A stretch of 64,000 bases of DNA from Paenibacillus sp. FSL H8-0537 (GTDB lineage Bacteria; Bacillota; Bacilli; Paenibacillales; Paenibacillaceae): NCBI RefSeq assembly GCF_038051995.1, contig NZ_CP150290.1, forward strand, positions 483,501-547,500. Reading direction: 5' to 3'. The position numbers were made by a program, and so were the translations under genes. This document shows positions 48,082-57,810 of this stretch, piece after piece. The stretch's first letter is position 1, and each line of letters starts with the position of its first letter. The notes below the pieces were generated by a model. That model ran no database searches. It had not been told where the DNA came from and saw only the letters and a program-made list of their open reading frames with translations.

Positions 48082-50598
48082 ATGGATCATACTTATGAAA
48101 TCATTCAGACGGATCATGAGCTTCCGCTGCATATATTTTTTCATAACGTCAGATATGTTCCAAATCATTGGCATGATAGCATGGAGCTTCTGTTTGTGCT
48201 GAAGGGAAAGGCGATTATTGCTGTACAGGGCAAGCCATTCGTGCTTAATGAAGAGGATATTATCCTTATTAATAGCAATGATATTCACACGATTCAATCG
48301 GAGCAGGAAAATCTGCTGCTTGCGCTGCAAATTCCCGATTCCTTTCTGCGCGAGCAGGGGGTAGACACGGAGCAGACCGCCTTTGAGTGCAATTCCTGCT
48401 TGCATGATCAAGGCGATCAGCAGAAGTTCATTGAAGTTCGCACGCTGCTGTCCACCATTATGTGGAATTTTAATAAAGCTGGATATGGCTATGAAATTAA
48501 AGTCCGCTCCCTGCTGCTGGAGCTGATTTATTTGCTGCTGCGCAAATTCAGAAGTACGCAGGAAACGCGGGAATATCCCTTTAATCGCCGCACGATGGCA
48601 AGGCTTCTTCATTTGAATGAATATATTCAGGAGCATTACAATCGTCCGCTGACTCTTAATGAGCTTGCTGAGCGCGAAAATTTTTCAGTCTCCTATTTAT
48701 CCAGCTTTTTTCAGAAAAGCATGGGTGTGACCTTCCGTACCTATATTACGCGTATTCGGCTGGAGCATGCGGTCAAAGCGATGCTGACGACACAGGAGCC
48801 GATCATCAAAATCGCGCTGGATAGCGGTTTTCCCAATTTGAAAGCTTTTCACAAGGCGTTCAAAGCGGTTTACCAGATGACGCCCACGGAATATCGCGGC
48901 CATCGCGGGCAGCCTTCCCCGGAGGCGGAATTGTCCGAGCCTTCCAGCGACAATTACTTGGCTTTTGACCGGGAAAATGCCTACACCAGCTTGTTTAAAT
49001 ATTTGCCAACAGAAGCGAATGCTGGAACGATCGTCGCTGCTGATCAAGGCTCCATCTGCCGGTCCATACAAATCCGCGCCTCTGGCAGCGGCCGGACGCT
49101 CAAGCACACTTGGCGCAACCTATGTACAATCGGCAAGGCAAAGGAAGCGTTGTTTGCTCCCGTTCAACAGCATTTGCGGATGGTGCAGCATGCCATTGGC
49201 TTTCAATACATTCGCTTCCATGGCATCTTCGATGACGAAATGATGGTGGCGCGGCTGGGGCCAGACGGCAAGCCTGTATTCAGCTTTGGCTATGTGGATC
49301 AGGTGGTTGATTTTTTCAGGAGCATCGGGCTTCGCCCCTTCTTCGAGCTTGGTTTTATGCCGGGCGATTTTGCAGACCAGTCAAAGTTTTTCTTCCATAA
49401 AAAAAGCTATATGAGCATGCCTAAGGAGATGGGGCATTGGACCGCGCTGCTGGAAGCCTTCATGCAGCATCTCTTAAATCGTTATGGCAGCGCAGAGGTG
49501 AGCAGCTGGCGTTTTGAGTTTTGGAATGAGCCGGATGGCGGATTGTTCTGGCCGGGCTCATTCAACCAATTTCTGGAGCTGTATGAAGCGAGCTTTAAGG
49601 CGATTAAACAGGTGTTTCCGCAGGCGCAAATCGGTGGTCCCTGCGTGCAGGGCGATACGCTCGTATATCGGGGCCGCTGGATGGAACGGTATTTGGCCTA
49701 TTGTACCGAGAGCGAATGCCTGCCAGATTTTCTGACGATCCATATGTATCCGTTCGAATATAGGATTGAAGAAACCGAGGATAATGATGAAGTCCAGATG
49801 AGCGATTTCAGCTACGCGGGCGAAGATTATGTTGCCGAGATGCTCGGCAAGGTGAAGCGCAAGCTGCTGGAGCTTGGCTGGTCAGGCTCCGAGCTGCATG
49901 TGACGGAATGGAATGCCACACCCCATCATCGGGAACTGACGAATGATACTTGCTTCAAAGCAGCATACATTGCCAAAAACATAGTGGAAACGTTCGACGA
50001 GATAAGCAGTCTAGGCTATTGGACGGTAACGGATTTACTGGAGGAGCTGCCGCTGCCGCAGGAGACCTTCCATGGCGGACTCGGGATGATTACAAATAAT
50101 GGACTCAAAAAAGCGGCCTTCTATGCCTACGAGCTGCTTGCCAAGCTGGGCAGCAAGCTGCTGGACCGCGGCGACGGCTATTGCCTGACGATGTCGAAGG
50201 ATGGCACGTATCAGCTGCTGCTGTTTCATTACGCCCATTTTGACCAGATGTATCTTAAAAATGATATTTCAGGCATTCAGCCGCATAATCGATATGCGGT
50301 ATTTAATCATAACGACCAGTTGGAGCTGACCATACAGCTCGTGGGGTTGGAGCCGGGGGCTTACCGCATTCACCAGCATACCATTAACCGGGAATCGGGC
50401 AGCTCTTATGATGAATGGCTGCGGATGGGTGCGCCCGCAGGGCTGATGCAACCCGATATTGACTATTTGAACCAGTGCAGTGTGCCGAAGCAGTATATGT
50501 GTACCGAGATGGCAGGGGATGCTTTGACGCTGAAATTTCTTCTTGCACCTCATGAGGTGAGGCTGCTTGAGCTCAAGCGAGAATGGAAGCCAGCCTAA
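48082..50598 (+). CDS. AraC-type regulator fused to a GH39 glycosidase domain
   Basis: 838 aa from ATG 48082 (AGGTAGG upstream; ATG 48058 lacks spacing). Residues 1-165 are a cupin-type sensor (HWHDSMELLFVLKGKA); 175-290 are the AraC double HTH (LNELAERENFSVSYLSSFFQ, ALDSGFPNLKAFHKAFKAVY, MTPTEY). From about 310 to the end is a GH39 beta-xylosidase-like module with the acid/base Glu483 in FWNEPD and the nucleophile Glu609 in HVTEWN, both kept. No signal peptide, so it is cytoplasmic. It may sense xylo-oligosaccharides through its glycosidase domain, or be both enzyme and regulator. Its targets are probably the xylan genes that follow. Confidence 0.88.
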   Translation: MDHTYEIIQTDHELPLHIFFHNVRYVPNHWHDSMELLFVLKGKAIIAVQGKPFVLNEEDIILINSNDIHTIQSEQENLLLALQIPDSFLREQGVDTEQTAFECNSCLHDQGDQQKFIEVRTLLSTIMWNFNKAGYGYEIKVRSLLLELIYLLLRKFRSTQETREYPFNRRTMARLLHLNEYIQEHYNRPLTLNELAERENFSVSYLSSFFQKSMGVTFRTYITRIRLEHAVKAMLTTQEPIIKIALDSGFPNLKAFHKAFKAVYQMTPTEYRGHRGQPSPEAELSEPSSDNYLAFDRENAYTSLFKYLPTEANAGTIVAADQGSICRSIQIRASGSGRTLKHTWRNLCTIGKAKEALFAPVQQHLRMVQHAIGFQYIRFHGIFDDEMMVARLGPDGKPVFSFGYVDQVVDFFRSIGLRPFFELGFMPGDFADQSKFFFHKKSYMSMPKEMGHWTALLEAFMQHLLNRYGSAEVSSWRFEFWNEPDGGLFWPGSFNQFLELYEASFKAIKQVFPQAQIGGPCVQGDTLVYRGRWMERYLAYCTESECLPDFLTIHMYPFEYRIEETEDNDEVQMSDFSYAGEDYVAEMLGKVKRKLLELGWSGSELHVTEWNATPHHRELTNDTCFKAAYIAKNIVETFDEISSLGYWTVTDLLEELPLPQETFHGGLGMITNNGLKKAAFYAYELLAKLGSKLLDRGDGYCLTMSKDGTYQLLLFHYAHFDQMYLKNDISGIQPHNRYAVFNHNDQLELTIQLVGLEPGAYRIHQHTINRESGSSYDEWLRMGAPAGLMQPDIDYLNQCSVPKQYMCTEMAGDALTLKFLLAPHEVRLLELKREWKPA

Positions 50599-50606
50599 GG
50601 ATACGA

Positions 50607-50647
50607 TAAGAAGGGACAGCTGGGAACAGAGCTGTCCCTTCTTTTAT
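50607..50647 (+). terminator. Terminator of the AraC-GH39 gene
   Basis: AAGAAGGGACAGCT pairs with AGCTGTCCCTTCTT, followed by TTATTC. Confidence 0.88.
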
Positions 50648-50930
50648 TCAAATGCCTCGCTACCGATTGCAAAATTGGGGGTGGGGCATTTTTTTTATGA
50701 AGCAGATCGATACTTTCTTTCGAAAAATTTTCTACATGTTTACATTTTATTATTTTAATTACCAATTTGTTATATGGAAGTATCACCCAAATGATCTATA
50801 ATGCAAGTGTTCGGTTATGAAGCGTATATGTTAGCCGGGCTATGCTGAATCGAGAAGGGCACATCGGGAGGCCCCCCAGATCGCTAGGCACTTCTCGTTA
50901 TCGTTCCCTCTCGTTCAGTCATTCGAGTAT

Positions 50931-50944
50931 TGTATGCGCTTTCT
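50931..50944 (+). promoter_or_regulatory. cre-like (CcpA) site before the xylanase gene
   Basis: TGTATGCGCTTTCT fits the cre consensus TGWAARCGYTWNCW at 13 of 14 positions, 40 nt before the xylanase ATG and within the likely transcribed leader. Glucose repression of the xylanase would follow. Confidence 0.55.
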
Positions 50945-50983
50945 TTTGGAATTAAACAATCGAAATGAGGAGGAGATCGTTTC

Positions 50984-53947
50984 ATGTTGTACACAGGAAG
51001 GTACACCAGAAAACTCGCAGCTATCGTACTTGTATTTTCATTACTCGTCGCAACAGCGTTTGCTGGGCCGGTAGTCACTTATGCAGAGGAAGAGCCTACA
51101 ATTATTTTCACTTCAGATTTTGAGGATGCTACTTTGCAGGGGTGGAAGCCCCGGATCGGCGGGGAGCTGCTGACGGTTTCAAACCAAACGGCAAATGATA
51201 GCACTTATAGTATGCTAGTTGAGCAGCGGGAGCGTTCCTATTATGGACCGATGCTTGAGCTCGTTAACGTGCTTGAACGCAATGAGGAATATGAATTTAA
51301 AGCATATGTCCGCTTGAAGGAGGAGCCGACAGAGAACAAGACGCTGCAAATGACCGCTTATAAAAAAGAGGGTGCGGAGAGCTGGAATGCACTCGATTCG
51401 GTAGTTATTGAGAGAGCAGATTGGCAGCAGTGGCATGAACTAAAGGGTCAGTTCCAATACAGCGATAATCCGACAGAGCTGAACCTGTTTATTGAGACTC
51501 CGTATATATCGGAGGAAACGGTTGATACACTTTCTTTTTATGTCGATAATTTTACGATTAAGAGAGCTTCGCCGCTTGTCATAGAAGAGCAAATTCCTGC
51601 GCTGAAGGAGCATTTCACAGATGATTTTCCAATCGGCGCAGCAGTCTATACTTGGCAGATGGAGGGCGTCTATGGTGAACTGCTCAAAAAGCATTTCAGC
51701 AGCTTGACGGCAACCTATGAAATGAAGCCGAAATTTATTGCGCCAGCTGAAGGCCAATATGTGTTTGATGCAGCGGATCGCTACGTCCAGTTCGCAGAGG
51801 ATAATAATATGCAGATACGGGGGCATGCGCTGCTCTGGCATATTGACGCTGCAGAATGGATGCTGAAGGATAGTGCGGGGCAGCCAGCGAGTAGGGAGCT
51901 GCTGCTTAGTCGCATACAAAGCTATATTGAAACCGTAATGACACGTTATAAGGGTAAGGTTGATGCCTGGGACGTTGTTAACGAAGCGATAGCCGACAAC
52001 GGCGGCGATGAGAACGGCATGCGGATCAGTCCTTTTTACACACTAATTGGACCTGATTACGTCGAGAAGGCGTTTGAGTTTGCACGTGCGGCTGATCCCG
52101 ATGCCAAGCTGTACTATAACGAATATTATACAGAGGTTCCAGAAAAACGAGCGTATATGTACCAGCTTGTAAAAGGGTTGAAGGAGAAAGGGCTGATCGA
52201 CGGTGTAGGCCTGCAATCTCACTATGGTCTATACTCGCCGCCAATCGATGAAATTGAGAAAACGCTCAATATGTTTATTGACCTGGGACTAGATATTCAA
52301 ATTACTGAGCTTGATGTTGATAGCGTCATTCCATTTGGTCAGACGATGCCCTATGATATAGCGGTCAAGCAGGCACATCGCTATAAGGAGCTGTTTGAGC
52401 TTTATAAAGAGTACAAGGCGCACATTTCTTCCGTGACGCTTTGGGGCCTTCAGGATGAGAAGTCCTATAACAATCAAGCGATGCTGTTTGATGCCAAGCT
52501 GCAAGCGAAGCAAGCCTATTGGGGGCTGATTGATCCGTCGCTACTGCCTGTGGAGACGAATCGTGTTGTTTCACTCGCAGGAACACCGGTAGCTGGTGCT
52601 GTGCTGGCTAAAGAGTGGAGTCATGCGGTTGTGAGTAAGCTGAAAGGGAGCCATTCGCTGTCTAGCACGTTCCGTACGTTCTGGGATGAAGACTACCTGC
52701 ATGTTTTGGTGGACGTAAACGACATGACTTTTAATACAAATGATAAAGTTGAGCTGTTTATTGATGAAAATAACGCTAAATCAAGCGAATATGAGCAAGA
52801 TGACCGCCATATTACGCTCAAACGATCCGGGCAAGCGCCCAATGGAATCACCTCCATGACGAGAGAAATTCCCGGAGGCTACACTATGGAAGCATCTATT
52901 CCATGGGAAAGTGTCCAAGGATCATTGGGTGCTGATGTTGGATTTGATATTAAGATAACGGATAAAGATTCAGCTAATGGGGAGCAAATGATTTATTGGA
53001 ATGACAGTACGCTTAGCCAGCAGAGTGATCCGAGCAAGTTCGGTATCATTCAACTGGACGGCATGCCGAAAATCGCAGAGTCGGTTAAGGGTGAAGCGCA
53101 AATTGACGGAATTAGGGAGACAGCTTGGAGCCAAGCAGCACCGTTCCAACTGGACATTTTGAATCAACCTGGAGGGGCGACTGGAACTGCACGCTCAATG
53201 TGGTCGAATGACAGCCTATATTTGTTTGTCGAGGTGGAAGACCCTATTGTATTGACTACCGGACTCAACCCTTGGGATCAAGACTCGGTAGAAATTTTTA
53301 TAGATGAAAACCATCAGCGGACGCCTTTTTATCAATATGATGATGTGCAGTTCCGTGTGAATGCCGATAATGTAGCAACGTTTGGCGGAGGGGCTGCGCC
53401 ATCGCGGCTGGAAAGCGCGGTAACCCGCACGGATAATGGCTATAACGTTGAGTTGAAGATCAAATTAAACAGCCTTCAGCCCATTCCTGGATCCGTAATG
53501 GGCCTTGATTTGCAAGTGAATGACGATAAAGGAACTGGACAAAACAGCAATGCAAAATGGAATGATCCGACGAATGAAACGTGGAGAAATACCTCGAAAT
53601 TTGGCATTTTAACGTTTGTATTGCCTGAAACAGGAGGCGGTCCCGGCCCTGGACATGGTCCTGGCCCTGGACACGGCCCTGGACACGGTCCCGGCCCTGG
53701 ACACGGTCCCGGCCCTGGACACGGTCCCGGCCCTGGACACGGTCCCGGCCCTGGACACGGTCCCGGCCCTGGACACGGTCCCGGCCCTGGACACGGTCCC
53801 GGCCCTGGGCACGGTCCCGGCTCTGGACACGGTCCTGGCTCTGGACACGGTCATGGACCTGGGCACGGTCCTGGCTCTGGACACGGTCCTGGCCCTGGAC
53901 ACGGTCATGGCCCTGGGCACGGTCCTGGGCACGGAAACGGTCATTGA
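50984..53947 (+). CDS. Secreted GH10 xylanase with CBM22, CBM9-like domains and Gly-Pro-His tail
   Basis: 987 aa; GAGGAGGAG upstream. Signal peptide about 1-35. CBM22 (about 40-190: FTSDFEDATLQGWKPR, YEFKAYVRLKE). GH10 catalytic domain (about 205-525) with acid/base Glu334 in WDVVNEA and nucleophile Glu442 in ITELDVD; HALLWH is the conserved substrate loop. Two CBM9-like modules follow (about 540-700 and 705-885; both with VELFIDENNAK/VEIFIDENHQR). The last 100 residues are repeats of Gly-Pro-Gly-Pro-Gly-His, in place of the SLH domains usual in Paenibacillus xylanases. It should cut xylan outside the cell. Confidence 0.93.
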   Translation: MLYTGRYTRKLAAIVLVFSLLVATAFAGPVVTYAEEEPTIIFTSDFEDATLQGWKPRIGGELLTVSNQTANDSTYSMLVEQRERSYYGPMLELVNVLERNEEYEFKAYVRLKEEPTENKTLQMTAYKKEGAESWNALDSVVIERADWQQWHELKGQFQYSDNPTELNLFIETPYISEETVDTLSFYVDNFTIKRASPLVIEEQIPALKEHFTDDFPIGAAVYTWQMEGVYGELLKKHFSSLTATYEMKPKFIAPAEGQYVFDAADRYVQFAEDNNMQIRGHALLWHIDAAEWMLKDSAGQPASRELLLSRIQSYIETVMTRYKGKVDAWDVVNEAIADNGGDENGMRISPFYTLIGPDYVEKAFEFARAADPDAKLYYNEYYTEVPEKRAYMYQLVKGLKEKGLIDGVGLQSHYGLYSPPIDEIEKTLNMFIDLGLDIQITELDVDSVIPFGQTMPYDIAVKQAHRYKELFELYKEYKAHISSVTLWGLQDEKSYNNQAMLFDAKLQAKQAYWGLIDPSLLPVETNRVVSLAGTPVAGAVLAKEWSHAVVSKLKGSHSLSSTFRTFWDEDYLHVLVDVNDMTFNTNDKVELFIDENNAKSSEYEQDDRHITLKRSGQAPNGITSMTREIPGGYTMEASIPWESVQGSLGADVGFDIKITDKDSANGEQMIYWNDSTLSQQSDPSKFGIIQLDGMPKIAESVKGEAQIDGIRETAWSQAAPFQLDILNQPGGATGTARSMWSNDSLYLFVEVEDPIVLTTGLNPWDQDSVEIFIDENHQRTPFYQYDDVQFRVNADNVATFGGGAAPSRLESAVTRTDNGYNVELKIKLNSLQPIPGSVMGLDLQVNDDKGTGQNSNAKWNDPTNETWRNTSKFGILTFVLPETGGGPGPGHGPGPGHGPGHGPGPGHGPGPGHGPGPGHGPGPGHGPGPGHGPGPGHGPGPGHGPGSGHGPGSGHGHGPGHGPGSGHGPGPGHGHGPGHGPGHGNGH
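53640..53944 (+). repeat. 18-bp in-frame tandem repeat encoding GPGPGH
   Basis: Units of GGACACGGTCCCGGCCCT repeat about ten times almost perfectly from 53660, then drift (Ser and Gly variants) to the stop. The repeat keeps the frame, so copy-number change would only alter tail length. Confidence 0.92.
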
Positions 53948-54080
53948 ATGGAATATTAATAATTTGTTATAAGAGCCACTCTTTTATTATATAGGCGCAA
54001 ACCTTTTGTCTTTATACTGAGTACAGACGTTAATTTACATCGTTTGTAGTACGGAATATGAACAGAAGGGGAGCGCAATT

Positions 54081-55043
54081 ATGAAGCATTCAAGTACCCA
54101 GGCAGTGGAAAAAACAGCAAGCGTACCATCGCTTCCAGGTTCAGGAAAGAGTGGGAAGTGGAGAAGGACAATTGTGCTGGATTTGCTGCTGCTGCCGGCG
54201 GTCATTTTAACATTAGTTTTTGCTTATATTCCGATGAGCGGTCTTGTTATTGCTTTTCAGGACTTTAAGCCATGGCTGGGCTTCGCCAAATCATCGTGGA
54301 TTGGTCTTGAGCATTTCGAATACCTGTTTAGCACAAAAGAGAATATGCAGGTTATCTGGAATACGCTCATTATTGCCGGAATGAAGGTTGTTGGCGGGCT
54401 GATTGCCCCGCTCGTATTTGCTCTTCTATTAAATGAAGTTAGAAAAGCGGCATTTAAACGGACCGTGCAAACCTTCGTCTACTTGCCGCATTTTCTCTCA
54501 TGGGTTATTTTGGGCGGCATTCTGATCGACATGCTTTCGACTAAGGGGCTAATCAATCAGTTTTTAGTAGCAGTGTTTCACATCGAGCCGATTTTCTTTC
54601 TTGGTGAAGGCAATTGGTTCCGCTTCGTCGTTGTTGTCAGTGATATTTGGAAGGAATTCGGCTTTGGCGCCATTATTTTTCTAGCCTCGCTTGCCGGTAT
54701 TAATCCTTCGCTGTATGAAGCGGCGGAAGTAGATGGCGCGAATAGATGGCAGCAAACATGGTCGATTACACTGCCATCACTTATTCCGATTATGATCGTA
54801 GTAGGAACGCTGTCACTAGGCAATATTTTGAACGCGGGCTTCGATCAAATTTTCAATCTGTATAATGCATTGGTATTTGATAAAGGTGATATTATTGATA
54901 CTTTCGTGTATCGCGTCGGAATTGTGGATGGCAAGTTCGGATTCTCCGCTGCGGTTGGACTGTTTAAATCAGTCGTTGGCTTCGTACTGATCGTCGCAGC
55001 TTATCGCGCTGCATACAAATTCGCCAATTACCGCATTTTTTAG
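54081..55043 (+). CDS. Carbohydrate ABC transporter permease, LplB type
   Basis: 320 aa, AGGGGAG upstream of ATG 54081. After a hydrophilic N-terminal 28 residues come six membrane segments. FVYLPHFLSWVILGGI and the EAA loop YEAAEVDGANRWQQTWSITL are the LplB signatures for contact with an ATPase, which is not encoded here (a shared MsmK-type ATPase is usual). It pairs with the next permease and probably imports xylo-oligosaccharides or aldouronates. Confidence 0.92.
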   Translation: MKHSSTQAVEKTASVPSLPGSGKSGKWRRTIVLDLLLLPAVILTLVFAYIPMSGLVIAFQDFKPWLGFAKSSWIGLEHFEYLFSTKENMQVIWNTLIIAGMKVVGGLIAPLVFALLLNEVRKAAFKRTVQTFVYLPHFLSWVILGGILIDMLSTKGLINQFLVAVFHIEPIFFLGEGNWFRFVVVVSDIWKEFGFGAIIFLASLAGINPSLYEAAEVDGANRWQQTWSITLPSLIPIMIVVGTLSLGNILNAGFDQIFNLYNALVFDKGDIIDTFVYRVGIVDGKFGFSAAVGLFKSVVGFVLIVAAYRAAYKFANYRIF

Positions 55044-55061
55044 AGAGGAGGAGCTGAACCT

Positions 55062-55940
55062 ATGTACCACAAAACCAAGTCTTATAAAGTATTTTCAATT
55101 TTTAATTATACGCTTCTTGCTGTACTGTCGCTGGTCTGTCTGATTCCGCTCATCCATATTCTCGCCGTTTCGTTTAGTGGCAAAGCCCCGGCAAATGCCA
55201 ATCTCGTTGGGCTGCTGCCGGTGCAATTTACAATTGATGCTTACTCCCAAACGCTGGCCAATGAAAATTTTCTACGGTCGCTGTGGGTTTCATTTGTCAG
55301 AACGGGGCTCGGAACGCTGATCAGCATGATCGTCGTGATCTGTGCGGCTTATCCATTGTCCAAGGAAAATAGTAATTTCAAACGCAAAAAAGTGTATACA
55401 TGGTTTTTTGTGTTCACGATGCTTTTCAACGGTGGACTCATTCCTTTCTATATTCTGATTCAGAAGCTGAATATGATGAATACGCTGTGGGTACTTATCC
55501 TGCCAGGAGCGGTGTCGGTATGGAATATGATTTTGCTGCTTAACTTCTTCAAGAACGTGCCGAAGGAGCTGGAGGAGGCTGCATTTATCGATGGGGCGGG
55601 CTATTTAAGAACGCTGGTCAGCGTATATCTTCCGGTCTCCATGCCAGCAATTGCTACCATTTCGTTGTTTGCGATGGTCGGTCACTGGAATTCATGGTTC
55701 GACGGACTGATCTTTATGACCGATCATAAAAACTATCCACTGGCAACCTTCCTGCAAACGATCATCGTCCAGCAGGATTTCAGCAAAGTGTCGGTACGCC
55801 CCGAGGATTTGGAAAGTATTTCACAAAGAACGGTGAAGGCAGCACAAATCTTCATCGGGATGGCACCTATATTGTTCGTATATCCGTTCCTGCAGCGCTT
55901 TTTCGTAAAGGGCATCGTCATTGGGGCGGTCAAGGAATAG
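55062..55940 (+). CDS. Carbohydrate ABC transporter permease, YtcP type
   Basis: 292 aa, 18 nt after the LplB-type gene, AGGAGG upstream. Six membrane segments, LIPLIHILAVSFSGKAPANA early and the EAA loop LEEAAFIDGAGYLRTLVSVY. The end, LQRFFVKGIVIGAVKE, is the standard C-terminus of this subfamily. Partner of the previous permease. Confidence 0.92.
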   Translation: MYHKTKSYKVFSIFNYTLLAVLSLVCLIPLIHILAVSFSGKAPANANLVGLLPVQFTIDAYSQTLANENFLRSLWVSFVRTGLGTLISMIVVICAAYPLSKENSNFKRKKVYTWFFVFTMLFNGGLIPFYILIQKLNMMNTLWVLILPGAVSVWNMILLLNFFKNVPKELEEAAFIDGAGYLRTLVSVYLPVSMPAIATISLFAMVGHWNSWFDGLIFMTDHKNYPLATFLQTIIVQQDFSKVSVRPEDLESISQRTVKAAQIFIGMAPILFVYPFLQRFFVKGIVIGAVKE

Positions 55941-56001
55941 CAAGATGAGGAAGTAGAAGCAATTACAGCTTTCAAAAGATATTAAATTGGGGGAAACAAC
56001 A

Positions 56002-57690
56002 ATGTTGAACAAGCTTAAAAAGCCTTTTACCGTACTGATGTCTGCTACGATGCTTGCTGGCGTACTTGCAGCTTGCGGCAATAACACAGAGGCAGGCACA
56101 ACAAATAGCAGCAGCGACAGCTTTTATTCCGCAGGCTTTGAGAATGGGAAGTATACCGAGCCCGTTTCCATTACTACTGTATTTCCAATCGGCAGCAATG
56201 TGAAGTTTAAAAATGGCGAAAACATCGACAACAATGTTCATACGAAATGGGCAAAAGAGACACTCGGCATTGACATTAAATATTTATGGACCGTCAGCGA
56301 GCAAAATAATGCTTATCAAACGAAACTCCGTTTAATGCTTACATCAGGCCAGGAGATGCCGGATATTGTTGCCTTCCGCGGCGAGCCGACACTTATCAGC
56401 GATTTAATTGAATCCGGACAATTTACGGATGCGGGAGAATTATTCGACAAATACGCATCCGAAACGTATAAGCAGGCGATGGCAGAAGATCCATCAGTAT
56501 GGAACCCTTATATTCGCGATGGCAAACGGATGGGTATTCCAATATTGGAGAACGCCTACAATAACGACCCAGTTATGTACATTCGTGAGGACTGGCTGAA
56601 GGCGGTCAACCTTAAAGCGCCAACTACGCTGGATGAGCTGGAGAAGGTTATGGACGCATTCGTCAACCAGGACCCAGATAAAAATGGCGAGAAAGATACG
56701 ACGGCCCTTTCTGTAGGCTTCAAAGTCAACCTGAATACATGGATGTCTGATTCAGGCTGGATTTTTGGCATGTTTGGCGCTATGCCGAATCAATGGAACT
56801 TGGGAGCGGACGGAACGCTGCTGTATGGCTCTATCCAACCGGAAATGAAGCCAGCGCTGGCCAAAATGCAGGAATGGATGGCAAAGGGCTACATTGACAA
56901 AGAAGCGGGCCTCTATGATGAGGTTAAGGCGACAGAAGCATTCACGGCAGGTAAATCCGGTATTATCGTCGGTCCTTACTGGATGACAGGCTGGCCGATC
57001 CCTGATCTGCTGAAAAACGTTAAAGGCGCGGACTACAAAGCTTATCCACTGCCAGCAGGCCCGGACGGCAAGATTGGACGTCATGGCACCTCAACGAGTA
57101 CAGGCGCGGTTCTGATTAATAAAGATATGAAAAATAAAGATGCCTTTTTCGTTTACCAGAATTATTTGTTCGACAATTGGGCGAATCCGAAAGAAGGCGG
57201 AGAGTTTGAAAATGGCTTCGCTGAAAACTATGATTTTGCGCTCGATCCGAATGGAAAACCTTATCCTGCTACGGAAACCGATAAAGTTCCTGGCGGCTGG
57301 GTCGATCCGATTCGTTACACATTGACGTTCGACGGTGCTATTATTCCATCCCTGCGTCTCAACACGCTAGCTAAGCTGGCAGGTGGAGCAGAGCCAACGA
57401 CACGGTTCGAGAAAAACATGTCGTTGTCGCTTCCAAAGCAGCTTGAGGCAGCTAAAATCGTCATAGATCAGAAGGCTGCCACGATGCCACAGATGTTTAC
57501 AGGCGTTCCTACGAAAACACAGCTGTCGAAAAACGATATGCTGACTAAGCTGGAGAAGGAAGTTTTGAATAAAATCATTTACGGCAAAGTATCGGTGGAC
57601 GAGTTTGACAGCTTTGTGGAGCAGTATCTCGCCTCTGGCGGCAAGAAAGTGACTGAGGAAGTCAATGAATGGTATGCTACGGTTAAGTAA
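56002..57690 (+). CDS. Extracellular sugar-binding lipoprotein of the ABC importer
   Basis: 562 aa from ATG 56002 (GGGGGA 8 nt upstream; the frame opens at a TTG 15 nt earlier). Lipobox LAAC with Cys25. Family 1 solute-binding fold of the large LplA/YtcQ type (GQEMPDIVAFRG, PDKNGEKDTTALSVG, TGKSGIIVGPYWMTG-like region). It delivers oligosaccharides to the two permeases upstream; the xylanase next door points to xylo-oligosaccharides. A terminator follows. Confidence 0.92.
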   Translation: MLNKLKKPFTVLMSATMLAGVLAACGNNTEAGTTNSSSDSFYSAGFENGKYTEPVSITTVFPIGSNVKFKNGENIDNNVHTKWAKETLGIDIKYLWTVSEQNNAYQTKLRLMLTSGQEMPDIVAFRGEPTLISDLIESGQFTDAGELFDKYASETYKQAMAEDPSVWNPYIRDGKRMGIPILENAYNNDPVMYIREDWLKAVNLKAPTTLDELEKVMDAFVNQDPDKNGEKDTTALSVGFKVNLNTWMSDSGWIFGMFGAMPNQWNLGADGTLLYGSIQPEMKPALAKMQEWMAKGYIDKEAGLYDEVKATEAFTAGKSGIIVGPYWMTGWPIPDLLKNVKGADYKAYPLPAGPDGKIGRHGTSTSTGAVLINKDMKNKDAFFVYQNYLFDNWANPKEGGEFENGFAENYDFALDPNGKPYPATETDKVPGGWVDPIRYTLTFDGAIIPSLRLNTLAKLAGGAEPTTRFEKNMSLSLPKQLEAAKIVIDQKAATMPQMFTGVPTKTQLSKNDMLTKLEKEVLNKIIYGKVSVDEFDSFVEQYLASGGKKVTEEVNEWYATVK

Positions 57691-57756
57691 GCTCCGAACT
57701 TTAGCATTAGAATGAGCTTGAAATCAGGGTATGAATAGGTGAATAGGGAAAGTAGA

Positions 57757-57791
57757 AAGGGCGGCTCCTGCTTAGGAGCCGCCCTATTCCC
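57757..57791. terminator. Terminator between the importer operon and the yesN-type gene
   Basis: Perfect 12-bp stem AGGGCGGCTCCT / AGGAGCCGCCCT with loop GCTT, between convergent genes. Confidence 0.85.
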
Positions 57792-57810
57792 CATGCTTTT
57801 TTAACGCAGC

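Larger units (their letters stand above)
50599..50983 (+). other. Intergenic region upstream of the xylanase gene
   Basis: 385 bp with no gene. It contains the terminator at 50607-50647, an AT-rich stretch with TATAAT at about 50799, and a cre-like site at 50931-50944. The leader after TATAAT is about 180 nt. Confidence 0.5.

Noticed and set aside
53640-53944. Possible CRISPR array
   Set aside because: The repeats are directly tandem without spacers and lie in the coding frame of the xylanase.
53616-53972. Open frame with ALDTVP repeats on the + strand and its antisense counterpart
   Set aside because: Alternative readings of the 18-bp tandem repeat that encodes the xylanase tail; any frame of a stop-free repeat stays open.
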